NCBI GenBank assembly: GCA_937975525.1
Contig: CALJUJ010000079.1
Location: forward strand, 1 to 9,374
Origin: an uncultured bacterium
GTDB taxonomy: Bacteria; Desulfobacterota; Binatia; HRBIN30
DNA length: 9,374 bases
Reading direction: 5' to 3'
The notes below the pieces were generated by a model. The model had not been told where the DNA came from, made no database searches, and saw only the letters and a list, made by a program, of their open reading frames with translations. Every line of letters begins with the position of its first letter. Position 1 is the first letter of the stretch. A program made the position numbers and the translations under genes. Of this stretch, positions 1-7,748 are shown one piece after another.

Positions 1-411
1 GCCGACGACCTCGCGGAACTGCGCTGGCGCAAGCTGGTGTGGAACGTTCCCTTCAACGGCCTGGCCATCGCGGCGGGCGGCATCACGACGGATCGAATCA
101 TCGGCGATCCGAGTCTCGCGGCGGAGGCCCGCGCCTTGATGCACGAGGTGGTCGCGGCCGCGGCGGGGCTGGGCTACGCGATATCCGATCGGTTCGTCGA
201 GTCGCAGGTCGAAGCGACACGGCTCATGGGCCCCTATCGGCCGTCGAGTCTGATCGACTTTCTCGAGCGACGCCCGGTGGAGGTCGAGTCGATCTGGGGC
301 GAAGCGGTCCGCCGCGCCCGGGCGGCGGGCGTCGCCGTCCCGCGCCTCGAGCGCCTCTATGATGAAATCGGCCGCCTGGTCGCACGACGCTGCGAGAACG
401 AGCGCCGCTGA
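1..411 (+). CDS. 2-dehydropantoate 2-reductase family protein, C-terminal part (5' end outside window)
   Basis: Open from base 1 to the TGA at 409-411, giving 136 residues with no plausible start inside, so this is the 3' part of a longer gene. It matches the all-helical C-terminal domain of ketopantoate reductases (PanE/ApbA), which use NADPH to reduce ketopantoate to pantoate in pantothenate/CoA synthesis. Visible residues, numbered in this fragment: K11 in a W-R-K-L-x-x-N context with N15 and N19, matching the catalytic Lys and substrate-binding Asn residues of the family; an SS pair at 82-83 and E94 twelve residues later, matching the Ser and Glu of the E. coli enzyme; then the family's 'RRA-x-A-x-G-x-x-VP' tail at 104-114. 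The NADPH-binding Rossmann half is not in the window. Many family members are paralogues that act on other 2-oxo acids, so I give no gene symbol. The family call is confident; the substrate is not. Confidence 0.85.
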   Translation, partial: ADDLAELRWRKLVWNVPFNGLAIAAGGITTDRIIGDPSLAAEARALMHEVVAAAAGLGYAISDRFVESQVEATRLMGPYRPSSLIDFLERRPVEVESIWGEAVRRARAAGVAVPRLERLYDEIGRLVARRCENERR

Positions 412-473
412 GGAGGGCGCGTTGTTCCCGGGGGGCTTCCTCGGCCGTGGCGGCACATGTATCCCCATGAAGC

Positions 474-1337
474 ATGAGTGAATCCAGCCGTCGCGGCGCC
501 GTGGAGATCGGCGCTGCGGAGCGCACGCCGACCACGGGTCGAGACGCCGCGCGCGACCGGCGCGCCCGGGTCCAGGCCTGGGTCGAGCAACCTCGCGTGC
601 GCAACACGATCTTGGCCGTCATCCTCGCGAATGCCGTGTTGCTCGGGATGGAGACGTCGGCGGCGCTCATGGCCGTCGCTGGCGACTGGATCGTCGCCCT
701 CGATCGGGTGTGTCTGGCGTTCTTCGTGGTCGAGATCACCATCAAGCTGTACGCCCTTCGGCTCGGGTACTTCCGCAGCGGGTGGAACGTGTTCGACTTC
801 GTCATCGTCGGGATCGCGCTGATTCCTGCAGCACACGCCCTGTCCGTGCTGCGGGCAATGCGAATTCTGCGCCTTCTCCGGGTGCTGTCGGTCGCGCCGT
901 CCCTACGGCGCGTCGTCGAAGGATTCGTGACCGCACTGCCCGGAATGGGCTCGGTCTTCGTGTTGATGGCCTTGCTCTTCTATATCGGCAGCGTGATGGC
1001 GACGAAGCTCTTCGGCGTAAGTTTCCCCGAGTGGTTCGGCTCCCTCGGGGCGAGCGCGTACTCTCTGTTTCAGATCATGACCCTGGAGAGCTGGTCGATG
1101 GGGATCGTGCGCCCGGTCATGCAGGTCTATCCCTGGGCATGGGCGTTCTTCGTCCCCTTCATCCTCGTGACCACCTTTGCGGTCGTCAACTTGTTGGTCG
1201 GGCTGATCGTGAATTCCATGCACGATGCGCACTCCGAAGAGGAGAATGCACAGACCGACTCGTATCGCGACGAGGTGCTGCGCCGGCTGCAGGCGATCGA
1301 GGACAAGCTCGTTCGAGATGGGCGTGTCGGTGACTAG
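474..1337 (+). CDS. voltage-gated sodium channel, bacterial NavBac type (ion transport protein)
   Basis: A 287-residue, single-domain six-TM cation channel, expected to work as a homotetramer in the inner membrane. A basic N-terminal stretch (1-42) precedes S1 (about 44-62), S2 (about 73-95, acidic E87), S3 (about 104-119, D108) and S4, which carries four arginines every third residue (R127, R130, R133, R136), a complete gating-charge ladder. S5 is about 152-180. The pore helix leads to the filter T203-L204-E205-S206-W207-S208-M209, the NavBac sodium signature, identical to my recollection of the Magnetococcus NavMs filter. S6 (about 220-248) holds the family's Asn at 239. The acidic neck (254-257) and a short heptad run (L269, L272, I275, L279) fit the C-terminal four-helix coiled coil. 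The ATG at 474 has no clear SD, but the next in-frame start would cut into S1. It lies 62 bp after the reductase gene and 93 bp before the amidohydrolase, with no evident functional partner. Confidence 0.93.
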   Translation: MSESSRRGAVEIGAAERTPTTGRDAARDRRARVQAWVEQPRVRNTILAVILANAVLLGMETSAALMAVAGDWIVALDRVCLAFFVVEITIKLYALRLGYFRSGWNVFDFVIVGIALIPAAHALSVLRAMRILRLLRVLSVAPSLRRVVEGFVTALPGMGSVFVLMALLFYIGSVMATKLFGVSFPEWFGSLGASAYSLFQIMTLESWSMGIVRPVMQVYPWAWAFFVPFILVTTFAVVNLLVGLIVNSMHDAHSEEENAQTDSYRDEVLRRLQAIEDKLVRDGRVGD

Positions 1338-1379
1338 TGTGTGTCCCGGCGATCGCCCCGGTTGCTCGCGGCCTGGGAG

Positions 1380-1408
1380 GCCGGACGGCAGCGACGCCGC
1401 CGTCCGGC
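1380..1408 (+). terminator. strong GC hairpin between channel and amidohydrolase genes
   Basis: Perfect 10-bp inverted repeat: arm GCCGGACGGC at 1380-1389 and its complement at 1399-1408, around a 9-nt loop that can close two further pairs. No T-run follows on either strand, so it is not a standard intrinsic terminator. It begins 42 bp after the channel stop and ends 7 nt before the amidohydrolase SD. It could end channel transcripts with Rho or protect the 5' end of the downstream mRNA. A weaker 5-bp hairpin (1370-1382) overlaps its left arm and would exclude it. Confidence 0.4.
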
Positions 1409-1415
1409 GAAACGC

Positions 1416-1425
1416 AAAGGAGGGG
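1416..1425 (+). promoter_or_regulatory. Shine-Dalgarno site that fixes the amidohydrolase start
   Basis: AAAGGAGGGG, a near-perfect complement to the 16S tail, lies 5 nt before the ATG at 1431. It favours this start over the in-frame GTG at 1341, which has no SD and would place the hairpin 1380-1408 inside the coding region with a low-complexity Arg-rich extension. Confidence 0.85.
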
Positions 1426-1430
1426 AAGTG

Positions 1431-2249
1431 ATGGAGATCATCGACGCTTGGGCCCAACACCCGACGCCGCGACACGCGAACGATCCGATGTTCGCAACGC
1501 TGCGTCGCTGGAATCGCGAGGAGGCCGGGGAAGTGATCGGCGCCATTCCCGTGTCGATGACGATTGGTGCGATGGACGAGAGCAACGTCCGCCGTGCGCT
1601 CATCAGCGCCTGGTATGCGCCGAAGAAGGTGATGATCTCGAACGACGAGGTCGCCGGATTCGTCGCCGAGGCCTCCGACCGCCTCGTCGGGGTCGGCTCC
1701 GTCGACGTCTCGCGTCCGATGGAGGCACTCCGCGAGGCACGTAGGTGCGTCGACGATCTCGGCTTCAAGGCGATTCGCATCCTACCCTGGCTGTGGGAGG
1801 TGCCCCCCACGGACCGACGCTTCTATCCCGTCTACGTTGCCTGCTGCGAGCTCGGCATCCCCCTCTGCACGCAGATCGGCCATACGGGGCCGTTGATGCC
1901 GTCGGAGGTTGGTCGACCGATCTACTGGGACCAGGTTTGCCTCGATTTTCCCGAGCTCGTCGTCGTCGGCGGACACATCGGCTATCCGTGGACCGACGAG
2001 GCGATCGCTGTGGCGACCAAGCACGAGAACTTCTTCATCGACACGTCGGCCTATACCGTGAAGCGATATCCGCCCGCGTTGGTGCAGTACCTGCGGACGA
2101 ACGGCGCAGGAAAGGTGCTCTTCGGTACCAACTTTCCGATGATCACGGCGGCGCGCGCTCTCCGCGGCTGGGACGATCTTCAGCTGGACGAAGCGACCGC
2201 TGCGGCTTTCCTCGGAGGCAACGCGCGGCGCGTCTTTCGGCTGTCGTGA
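1431..2249 (+). CDS. amidohydrolase-2 family (ACMSD-like) protein with altered metal-site motifs
   Basis: A 272-residue TIM-barrel protein of the amidohydrolase-2 family, whose members include ACMSD-type decarboxylases and hydrolases of cyclic or aromatic acids. It opens with I-I-D-A-W-A-Q-H-P-T-P-R where most relatives carry the metal-binding H-x-H, so that motif is missing. Later ligand positions are recognisable: H151 in the IGHTGP strand and H182 in GGHIGYPWTDE. The usual C-terminal catalytic Asp (F-G-T/S-D-x-P) is Asn at position 234, in F-G-T-N-F-P. I recall related proteins with the same 'WAQHPTPR' opening and FGTN segment, so this looks like a subfamily trait rather than decay. The start at 1431 is set by a strong SD. 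The VOC gene follows 25 bp later, suggesting cotranscription. The reaction is unknown; it may use a single metal ion, or be a metal-free lyase or decarboxylase. Confidence 0.85.
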   Translation: MEIIDAWAQHPTPRHANDPMFATLRRWNREEAGEVIGAIPVSMTIGAMDESNVRRALISAWYAPKKVMISNDEVAGFVAEASDRLVGVGSVDVSRPMEALREARRCVDDLGFKAIRILPWLWEVPPTDRRFYPVYVACCELGIPLCTQIGHTGPLMPSEVGRPIYWDQVCLDFPELVVVGGHIGYPWTDEAIAVATKHENFFIDTSAYTVKRYPPALVQYLRTNGAGKVLFGTNFPMITAARALRGWDDLQLDEATAAAFLGGNARRVFRLS

Positions 2250-2259
2250 CGAAGCGGCG

Positions 2260-2266
2260 GGAGGAG
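2260..2266 (+). promoter_or_regulatory. Shine-Dalgarno site for the VOC gene
   Basis: GGAGGAG lies 8 nt before the ATG at 2275. It supports that start over the in-frame GTG at 2266, which overlaps the SD itself. It sits in the 25-bp gap after the amidohydrolase stop. Confidence 0.75.
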
Positions 2267-2274
2267 TGATCTCG

Positions 2275-2652
2275 ATGAACGAGAGTGCAATCCCGAGCCT
2301 TGCCGCGCCCGTCCCCATCCTCCGGATGTTCGACGAAAGCAATGCACGCGAGTTCTACGTCGACTATCTCGGCTTCCAGGTCGACTGGGAGCACCGCTTC
2401 GAGCCCGCCCTGCCGCTCTACATGCAGGTGGCACGCGGCCGTTGCGTGTTGCACCTGTCGGAGCACCACGGCGATGCGACCCCGGGCACGGCGCTGCGCA
2501 TCGTGGTTGGCGACATCGACGCTCTGCACGCCGAGTTGACGGCGAAGGGCTACTCGTTTGCGCGCCCCGGCGTCGAGGATACGCCGTGGGGTACCCGTGA
2601 CATGGGCTTGACCGATCCCTTCGGCAACCGCCTCATCTTTTGCAGCGATTGA
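2275..2652 (+). CDS. glyoxalase / bleomycin-resistance (VOC) superfamily protein
   Basis: A 125-residue protein of the usual length for a single-chain, two-module vicinal-oxygen-chelate protein. The first beta-alpha-beta-beta-beta unit runs from P12-V-P-I-L-R-M-F, followed by an A-R-E-F-Y-V-D-Y-L-G-F helix (24-34) typical of the fold. The second unit starts at about A73-L-R-I-V-V and ends with D-P-F-G-N-R-L at 114-120, the most conserved VOC stretch. The H-L-S-E-H-H segment (60-65) and the P-W-G-T-R-D turn (104-109) are typical of bleomycin-resistance-like members, which often bind ligands without a metal. I cannot assign a full metal-ligand set. It follows the amidohydrolase by 25 bp and precedes the YghU-like gene by 104 bp. 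A role in small-molecule binding or detoxification is an inference from family and neighbours; no substrate is evident. Confidence 0.88.
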   Translation: MNESAIPSLAAPVPILRMFDESNAREFYVDYLGFQVDWEHRFEPALPLYMQVARGRCVLHLSEHHGDATPGTALRIVVGDIDALHAELTAKGYSFARPGVEDTPWGTRDMGLTDPFGNRLIFCSD

Positions 2653-2741
2653 CCACTTCGCTGCAGGGGGATTGCCGTGCTGTTGGATCTGTGAAACCCC
2701 GGCAGCGGAAGCCGCGTCGCACGTGCGGGCGGTACGTCACG

Positions 2742-2750
2742 AGAAGGGAG
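2742..2750 (+). promoter_or_regulatory. Shine-Dalgarno site for the YghU-type gene
   Basis: AGAAGGGAG, 6 nt ahead of the ATG at 2757. The rest of the 104-bp gap (2653-2756) holds no clear promoter or terminator; its only symmetrical element is an 8-bp palindrome GCACGTGC at 2719-2726. Confidence 0.65.
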
Positions 2751-2756
2751 TGATCA

Positions 2757-3617
2757 ATGTCGGAAGCCAACGAGTATACGCCGCCGAAGGTTTGGACCTG
2801 GGACCGCGAAAGCGGCGGCCGTTTCGCCAAGATCAATCGGCCGATTGCCGGCCCGACGCACGAAAAGGAGCTGCCGGTCGGCAAGCACCCGTATCAGCTG
2901 TACTCGCTGGCGACGCCCAACGGCGTCAAGGCGACCGTGATGCTCGAGGAGCTGCTGGCGCTCGGACACGCGGGCGCCGAGTACGACGCCTGGTTGATCA
3001 ACATTGCCGACGGCGACCAATTCAGCAGCGGCTTCGTGGCGGTGAATCCGAATTCCAAGATCCCGGCCTTGCTCGATCGCAGTGTCGATCCGCCGATCCG
3101 AGTCTTCGAGTCGGGCGCCATCCTGGTGTATCTGGCCGAGAAGTTCGGCGAGCTGCTGCCGCGCGACCCGAGAAAGCGGGCCGAATGCCTCTCCTGGGTT
3201 TTCTGGCAGATGGGTAGCGCGCCCTTTCTCGGCGGGGGCTTCGGTCACTTCTACGCGTATGCGCCCGTGAAGATCGAGTACGCGATCGACCGCTTCGCCA
3301 TGGAGGTGAAGCGACAGATGGACGTGCTCGACCGCCACCTGGCCGAAAGCGAATACATGGCCGGCGACGAGTACACGATCGCCGACATCGCGATCTGGCC
3401 TTGGTATGGGGCATTGGCGAAGGGCCTGCTCTACGAGGCCGGCGAGTTTCTTCAGGTCGAGAGCTACGAGCATGTGCAGCGCTGGACCGCGGCGATCGCC
3501 GCGCGGCCGGCGGCCAAGCGCGGGCGGATCGTCAATCGCGCCTGGGGTGAGGAGGGCAGCCAACTCCTCGAGCGGCACGACGCCACCGACATTGACGCGG
3601 TTTTTTCGGCGAAGTGA
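2757..3617 (+). CDS. yghU: glutathione-dependent disulfide-bond oxidoreductase, YghU type (Nu-class GST)
   Basis: At 286 residues it is close to the 288 of E. coli YghU and aligns along its whole length from memory, including the unusual N-terminal extension (V12-W-T-W-D, then the P-T-H-E-K and P-V-G-K-H-P segments at 33-45). The thioredoxin-like domain (about 46-131) has the T53-P54-N55 glutathione-activating segment that replaces the Ser/Cys/Tyr of other GST classes, N-P-N-S-K-I-P-A-L with its cis-Pro (97-105), and the F-E-S-G glutathione-binding turn (117-120). The helical C-terminal domain carries F-L-G-G-G-F-G-H-F-Y (157-166) and the A-G-D-E-Y-T-I-A-D N-cap motif (202-210). Known members reduce disulfides and peroxides using two bound GSH and act in the cytosol. 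It is the last gene of the 1431-3617 run, which hints at a role in processing thiol adducts or electrophiles. Confidence 0.95.
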   Translation: MSEANEYTPPKVWTWDRESGGRFAKINRPIAGPTHEKELPVGKHPYQLYSLATPNGVKATVMLEELLALGHAGAEYDAWLINIADGDQFSSGFVAVNPNSKIPALLDRSVDPPIRVFESGAILVYLAEKFGELLPRDPRKRAECLSWVFWQMGSAPFLGGGFGHFYAYAPVKIEYAIDRFAMEVKRQMDVLDRHLAESEYMAGDEYTIADIAIWPWYGALAKGLLYEAGEFLQVESYEHVQRWTAAIAARPAAKRGRIVNRAWGEEGSQLLERHDATDIDAVFSAK

Positions 3618-3804
3618 TCCCGGCGCCGGACGCGGTTGCGGGGTCGGCGGTGACCGCAGGCGACCAGGGGTGGATGTCTCGGGGGTTCCCGATGCGTCCG
3701 GGCGCGACCGGCATCGGAGCCCAGTGGAGCCGCCGAGATCCATCTGGTAAGACCTCCGCAACGCGCGCCGGCAACGGTGCGTGAATCCTCGCACCGGTGA
3801 GCCG
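3618..3804 (+). other. intergenic region between yghU-like gene and icd
   Basis: 187 bp with no convincing ORF, sigma-70 promoter or T-rich terminator. Structure seen: a perfect 10-bp palindrome CCGGCGCCGG at 3620-3629 just past the yghU-type stop, and a hairpin with 7-bp arms CGGTGCG (3775-3781) and CGCACCG (3790-3796) around an 8-nt loop, ending 8 nt before the icd ATG. Given the change of function on either side, the icd promoter is probably here, but I cannot place it. Confidence 0.5.
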
Positions 3805-6030
<2,226 letters not shown>

Positions 6031-6048
6031 GGGCCGCGAGCGCGGCTC
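6031..6048. terminator. GC hairpin at the convergent icd / hydrolase ends
   Basis: Starting right after the icd stop, GGGCCGC (6031-6037) pairs with GCGGCTC (6042-6048) over a GAGC loop: seven pairs, one of them G-U. The right arm enters the hydrolase stop codon on the other strand. The two genes are only 16 bp apart, so a shared bidirectional stop signal is plausible, but neither strand shows a following T-run. Confidence 0.35.
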
Positions 6049-6901
6049 ACGTGGTGCGGACGAGGCGTGCCAACCAGCCGGTCAGCAGCTGCAAGGGAAC
6101 GTCGCGTCGAACCTCGTGGAAGATCTCGTGCAGGTAGCCATCGAGGAGATGGAGATCGAGGTTGCCGCCGTAGGTCTCGGCGAACCGCCGGGTGGCCTCG
6201 GGGTCGGTCAAGGGATCGGCGCTGCCGTGCATCAGCAGCAACGGTAGGGACAGCTCCGCTCCGAGGCTCGGAGCGGCCGCGAGAGCATCGGTCATCTCGG
6301 TGAACCAGCGCGCCGAAACCCGGTTGTGTACCAGCGGATCGTTGCGATAGCGCTCCACCTCGTCGGGATCGCTGCTGATGCCCTCCGGGGCAAGCTCGCT
6401 CGCGAGGGCCATGGCAGGCAGGCGCTGCGAGAGAAATCGGCCGAGCATGGACTTCCAGCGTGGAATCCGAGCGCTCACACCCAAGAGCGGCGAGCACAAT
6501 GCGAGGCCGGCTAGGCGCGACGAGTGCTGCGCCGCCGTGTGCAGGCTCACCAGACCGCCCATGCTGTGGCCGAGCAGCACCCACGGCCGTTGCTCGTGGC
6601 CGTCGGCACGGGCCTTCTCGAAGAGCGCTTCGACGTCGGCGACGTAGTCCGCCCAGGCCATGATGTGGCCACGCCGGCCTTCGCTGCGTCCGTGGCCGCG
6701 CAGATCGAGGGCGTAGCTGGCCCAACCGGCATCAGCGACGGCTGCGACGACTTCGTCGTAGCGCCCGGCGTGCTCGCCGAGGCCGTGGCAGAGGAACAGG
6801 ACGCCTCGGGGGCTGCGTGGTAGCGATCGTAGCGCGTGCAGCGCGAGCCCGTCGGCGGATACCAACGAGAGATCCTCGACGGTCGTGCTGGGCGTCGTCA
6901 T
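6047..6901 (-). CDS. alpha/beta hydrolase, monoacylglycerol lipase / lysophospholipase type
   Basis: A 284-residue serine hydrolase of the Hydrolase_4 (serine aminopeptidase S33-like) family that includes monoacylglycerol lipases. Seen in order: C38-H-G-L-G-E-H-A-G-R-Y, the oxyanion-hole HG with the lipase-type continuation; L-D-L-R-G-H-G-R-S-E-G (66-75); nucleophile elbow G111-H-S113-M-G; acid D229 in G-S-A-D-P-L; and His H258 in G-Y-L-H-E. The triad is therefore S113-D229-H258. No signal peptide or lipobox is present, so it is probably cytosolic. The start at 6901 is chosen because the reading frame upstream of it (to 7102) is low-complexity Arg/Gly/Pro sequence unlike the family; no strong SD supports either choice. 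It is transcribed toward icd and divergently from the MESH1-like gene. Acylglycerol or lysophospholipid cleavage is inferred from the family; the true substrate is unknown. Confidence 0.9.
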   Translation of the reverse strand: MTTPSTTVEDLSLVSADGLALHALRSLPRSPRGVLFLCHGLGEHAGRYDEVVAAVADAGWASYALDLRGHGRSEGRRGHIMAWADYVADVEALFEKARADGHEQRPWVLLGHSMGGLVSLHTAAQHSSRLAGLALCSPLLGVSARIPRWKSMLGRFLSQRLPAMALASELAPEGISSDPDEVERYRNDPLVHNRVSARWFTEMTDALAAAPSLGAELSLPLLLMHGSADPLTDPEATRRFAETYGGNLDLHLLDGYLHEIFHEVRRDVPLQLLTGWLARLVRTT

Positions 6902-7100
6902 CGGAGGCTCGGGTCCTCGGTTCGTGGCGCTGTCGCGGTCGCTGCATCGTTCGCCGGGTGCATCATCGACGCGAGTGTAGGTCGGTGACGGCCATCGGGA
7001 CAAACCAGCAGCGCGGGGAGACCCCGCCGGGTCGTGGCCGCCGCCGCCGCCATCGGCTAGTAAGAACCACGCGAAAGCCTGTTCTCGAAGGTTCATGCCC
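6902..7100. other. divergent intergenic region between the hydrolase and MESH1-like genes
   Basis: About 200 bp that must hold the control signals for two divergent genes. Besides the candidate minus-strand promoter it contains a 6-bp hairpin GCGGGG/CCCCGC with an AGA loop (7013-7027) and five GCC units in tandem (7037-7051). I could not find a persuasive plus-strand promoter. An SD-like GAAGG at 7087-7091 serves the MESH1-like gene. Confidence 0.5.
6974..7003 (-). promoter_or_regulatory. candidate sigma-70-like promoter for the alpha/beta hydrolase
   Basis: On the minus strand TTGTCC (complement of 6998-7003) and TACACT (complement of 6974-6979) are 18 nt apart, each matching 4 of 6 consensus bases. 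They would give a leader of roughly 65 nt. In GC-rich DNA such matches arise by chance, so this is only a candidate. Confidence 0.25.
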
Positions 7101-7655
7101 ATGCCGGATTCCGATCACGACATCGACCTCATCGTCCGTGCGCTCTCTTTTGCGGCCCGCAAGCATCGACACCAACGACGCAAGGACGCCGAGGCCTCGC
7201 CCTACATCAACCATCCCATCGAGCTCGCCGAGATCCTCGTGCACGAAGGCGGTGTGCGCGACCCCGTCGTTCTCAGCGCAGCGATCCTGCACGACACGAT
7301 CGAGGATACCGAAACGACGTTCGACGAGCTCGTGCACGAGTTCGGCGGCCGCATCGCCGGCATCGTCGCCGAGGTGACCGACGATACGACGCTGCGGAAG
7401 GAAGAACGAAAGCGTCTCCAGGTCGAACGCGCCCGTCGCAGCTCGTCCGAAGCGAAGCTGGTCAAGCTAGCAGACAAGATCGACAACCTGCGCGACATGC
7501 TCAGCGCACCTCCTGCAGGCTGGACGGCGGAGAGGAAGCGCGCATACTTCTCCTGGGCGGCGGAGGTCGTGGCCGGGCTCCGCGGCTGCAATTCGGCTCT
7601 CGAAGATGCGTTCGATCGCGTCTTCGTCCGTGCCGCGGAAGTGGAAGATCGTTGA
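7101..7655 (+). CDS. MESH1-like small alarmone hydrolase (HD-domain ppGpp 3'-pyrophosphohydrolase family)
   Basis: A 184-residue, one-domain protein matching the hydrolase half of RelA/SpoT enzymes and close in length and sequence to animal MESH1 (about 179 residues). There is no synthetase, TGS or ACT domain. Expected reaction: removal of the 3' diphosphate of (p)ppGpp, Mn-dependent; MESH1 is also known to dephosphorylate NADPH. Seen: R26-R-K-D (26-29), Y35-I-N-H38-P, H64-D65 with the E68-D69 pair (L-H-D-T-I-E-D-T), the V-T-D-D-T-T-L-R-K-E-E-R-K-R stretch (92-105), and K122-L-A-D125-K, so metal ligands H38, H64, D65 and D125 are all present. GAAGG at 7087-7091 lies 9 nt before ATG 7101; the ATG at 7095, adding two residues, is only 3 nt from it and so less likely. 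It heads a same-strand group with the HEAT-repeat gene 93 bp downstream. Confidence 0.92.
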   Translation: MPDSDHDIDLIVRALSFAARKHRHQRRKDAEASPYINHPIELAEILVHEGGVRDPVVLSAAILHDTIEDTETTFDELVHEFGGRIAGIVAEVTDDTTLRKEERKRLQVERARRSSSEAKLVKLADKIDNLRDMLSAPPAGWTAERKRAYFSWAAEVVAGLRGCNSALEDAFDRVFVRAAEVEDR

Positions 7656-7661
7656 TGGCCG

Positions 7662-7700
7662 TCCTCCGTGACGCCTTGCGAAAGCAGGCGGCCTGGAGGA
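7662..7700 (+). other. two-tier stem-loop with GAAA tetraloop between the alarmone hydrolase and HEAT genes
   Basis: Outer stem TCCTCC (7662-7667) pairs with GGAGGA (7695-7700). After a 4x4 internal loop comes an inner stem, CGCC-T-TGC (7672-7679) with GCAGGCG (7684-7690), seven pairs with one bulged T7676, closed by a GAAA tetraloop (7680-7683). No T-run follows, so it is not a standard terminator. The CCTCC of the left arm is also complementary to GGAGG in the SD of the next gene (7739-7743), giving two mutually exclusive pairings. Function is not shown by sequence alone. Confidence 0.4.
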
Positions 7701-7735
7701 GTACTTGTCCTGAGGGGTGGCGCTTCCGCATTGCC

Positions 7736-7743
7736 GAGGGAGG
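7736..7743 (+). promoter_or_regulatory. Shine-Dalgarno site that fixes the HEAT-repeat gene start
   Basis: GAGGGAGG, 5 nt before the ATG at 7749, selects this start over in-frame candidates back to 7668, which would add an unstructured 27-residue extension. Confidence 0.8.
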
Positions 7744-7748
7744 TTGCG

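Noticed and set aside
1341..1430. N-terminal extension of the amidohydrolase from GTG 1341
   Set aside because: No SD at 1341, Arg-rich low-complexity product and a strong hairpin inside it, whereas ATG 1431 has a near-perfect SD and a family-like N-terminus.
3601..3606. T6 run near the end of the YghU-type gene as a terminator or slippage site
   Set aside because: It lies inside the coding sequence (Val-Phe-Ser codons) with no stem before it, and slippage so close to the stop would change little.
7037..7051. (GCC)5 tandem repeat as a phase-variation tract
   Set aside because: It is non-coding, short, and its unit of three would not shift a frame; probably a by-product of GC-rich composition.
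6902..7102. Extension of the alpha/beta hydrolase to an ATG at 7102
   Set aside because: The added 67 residues are Gly/Arg/Pro-rich with no signal peptide or homology and would overlap the start of the divergent gene.
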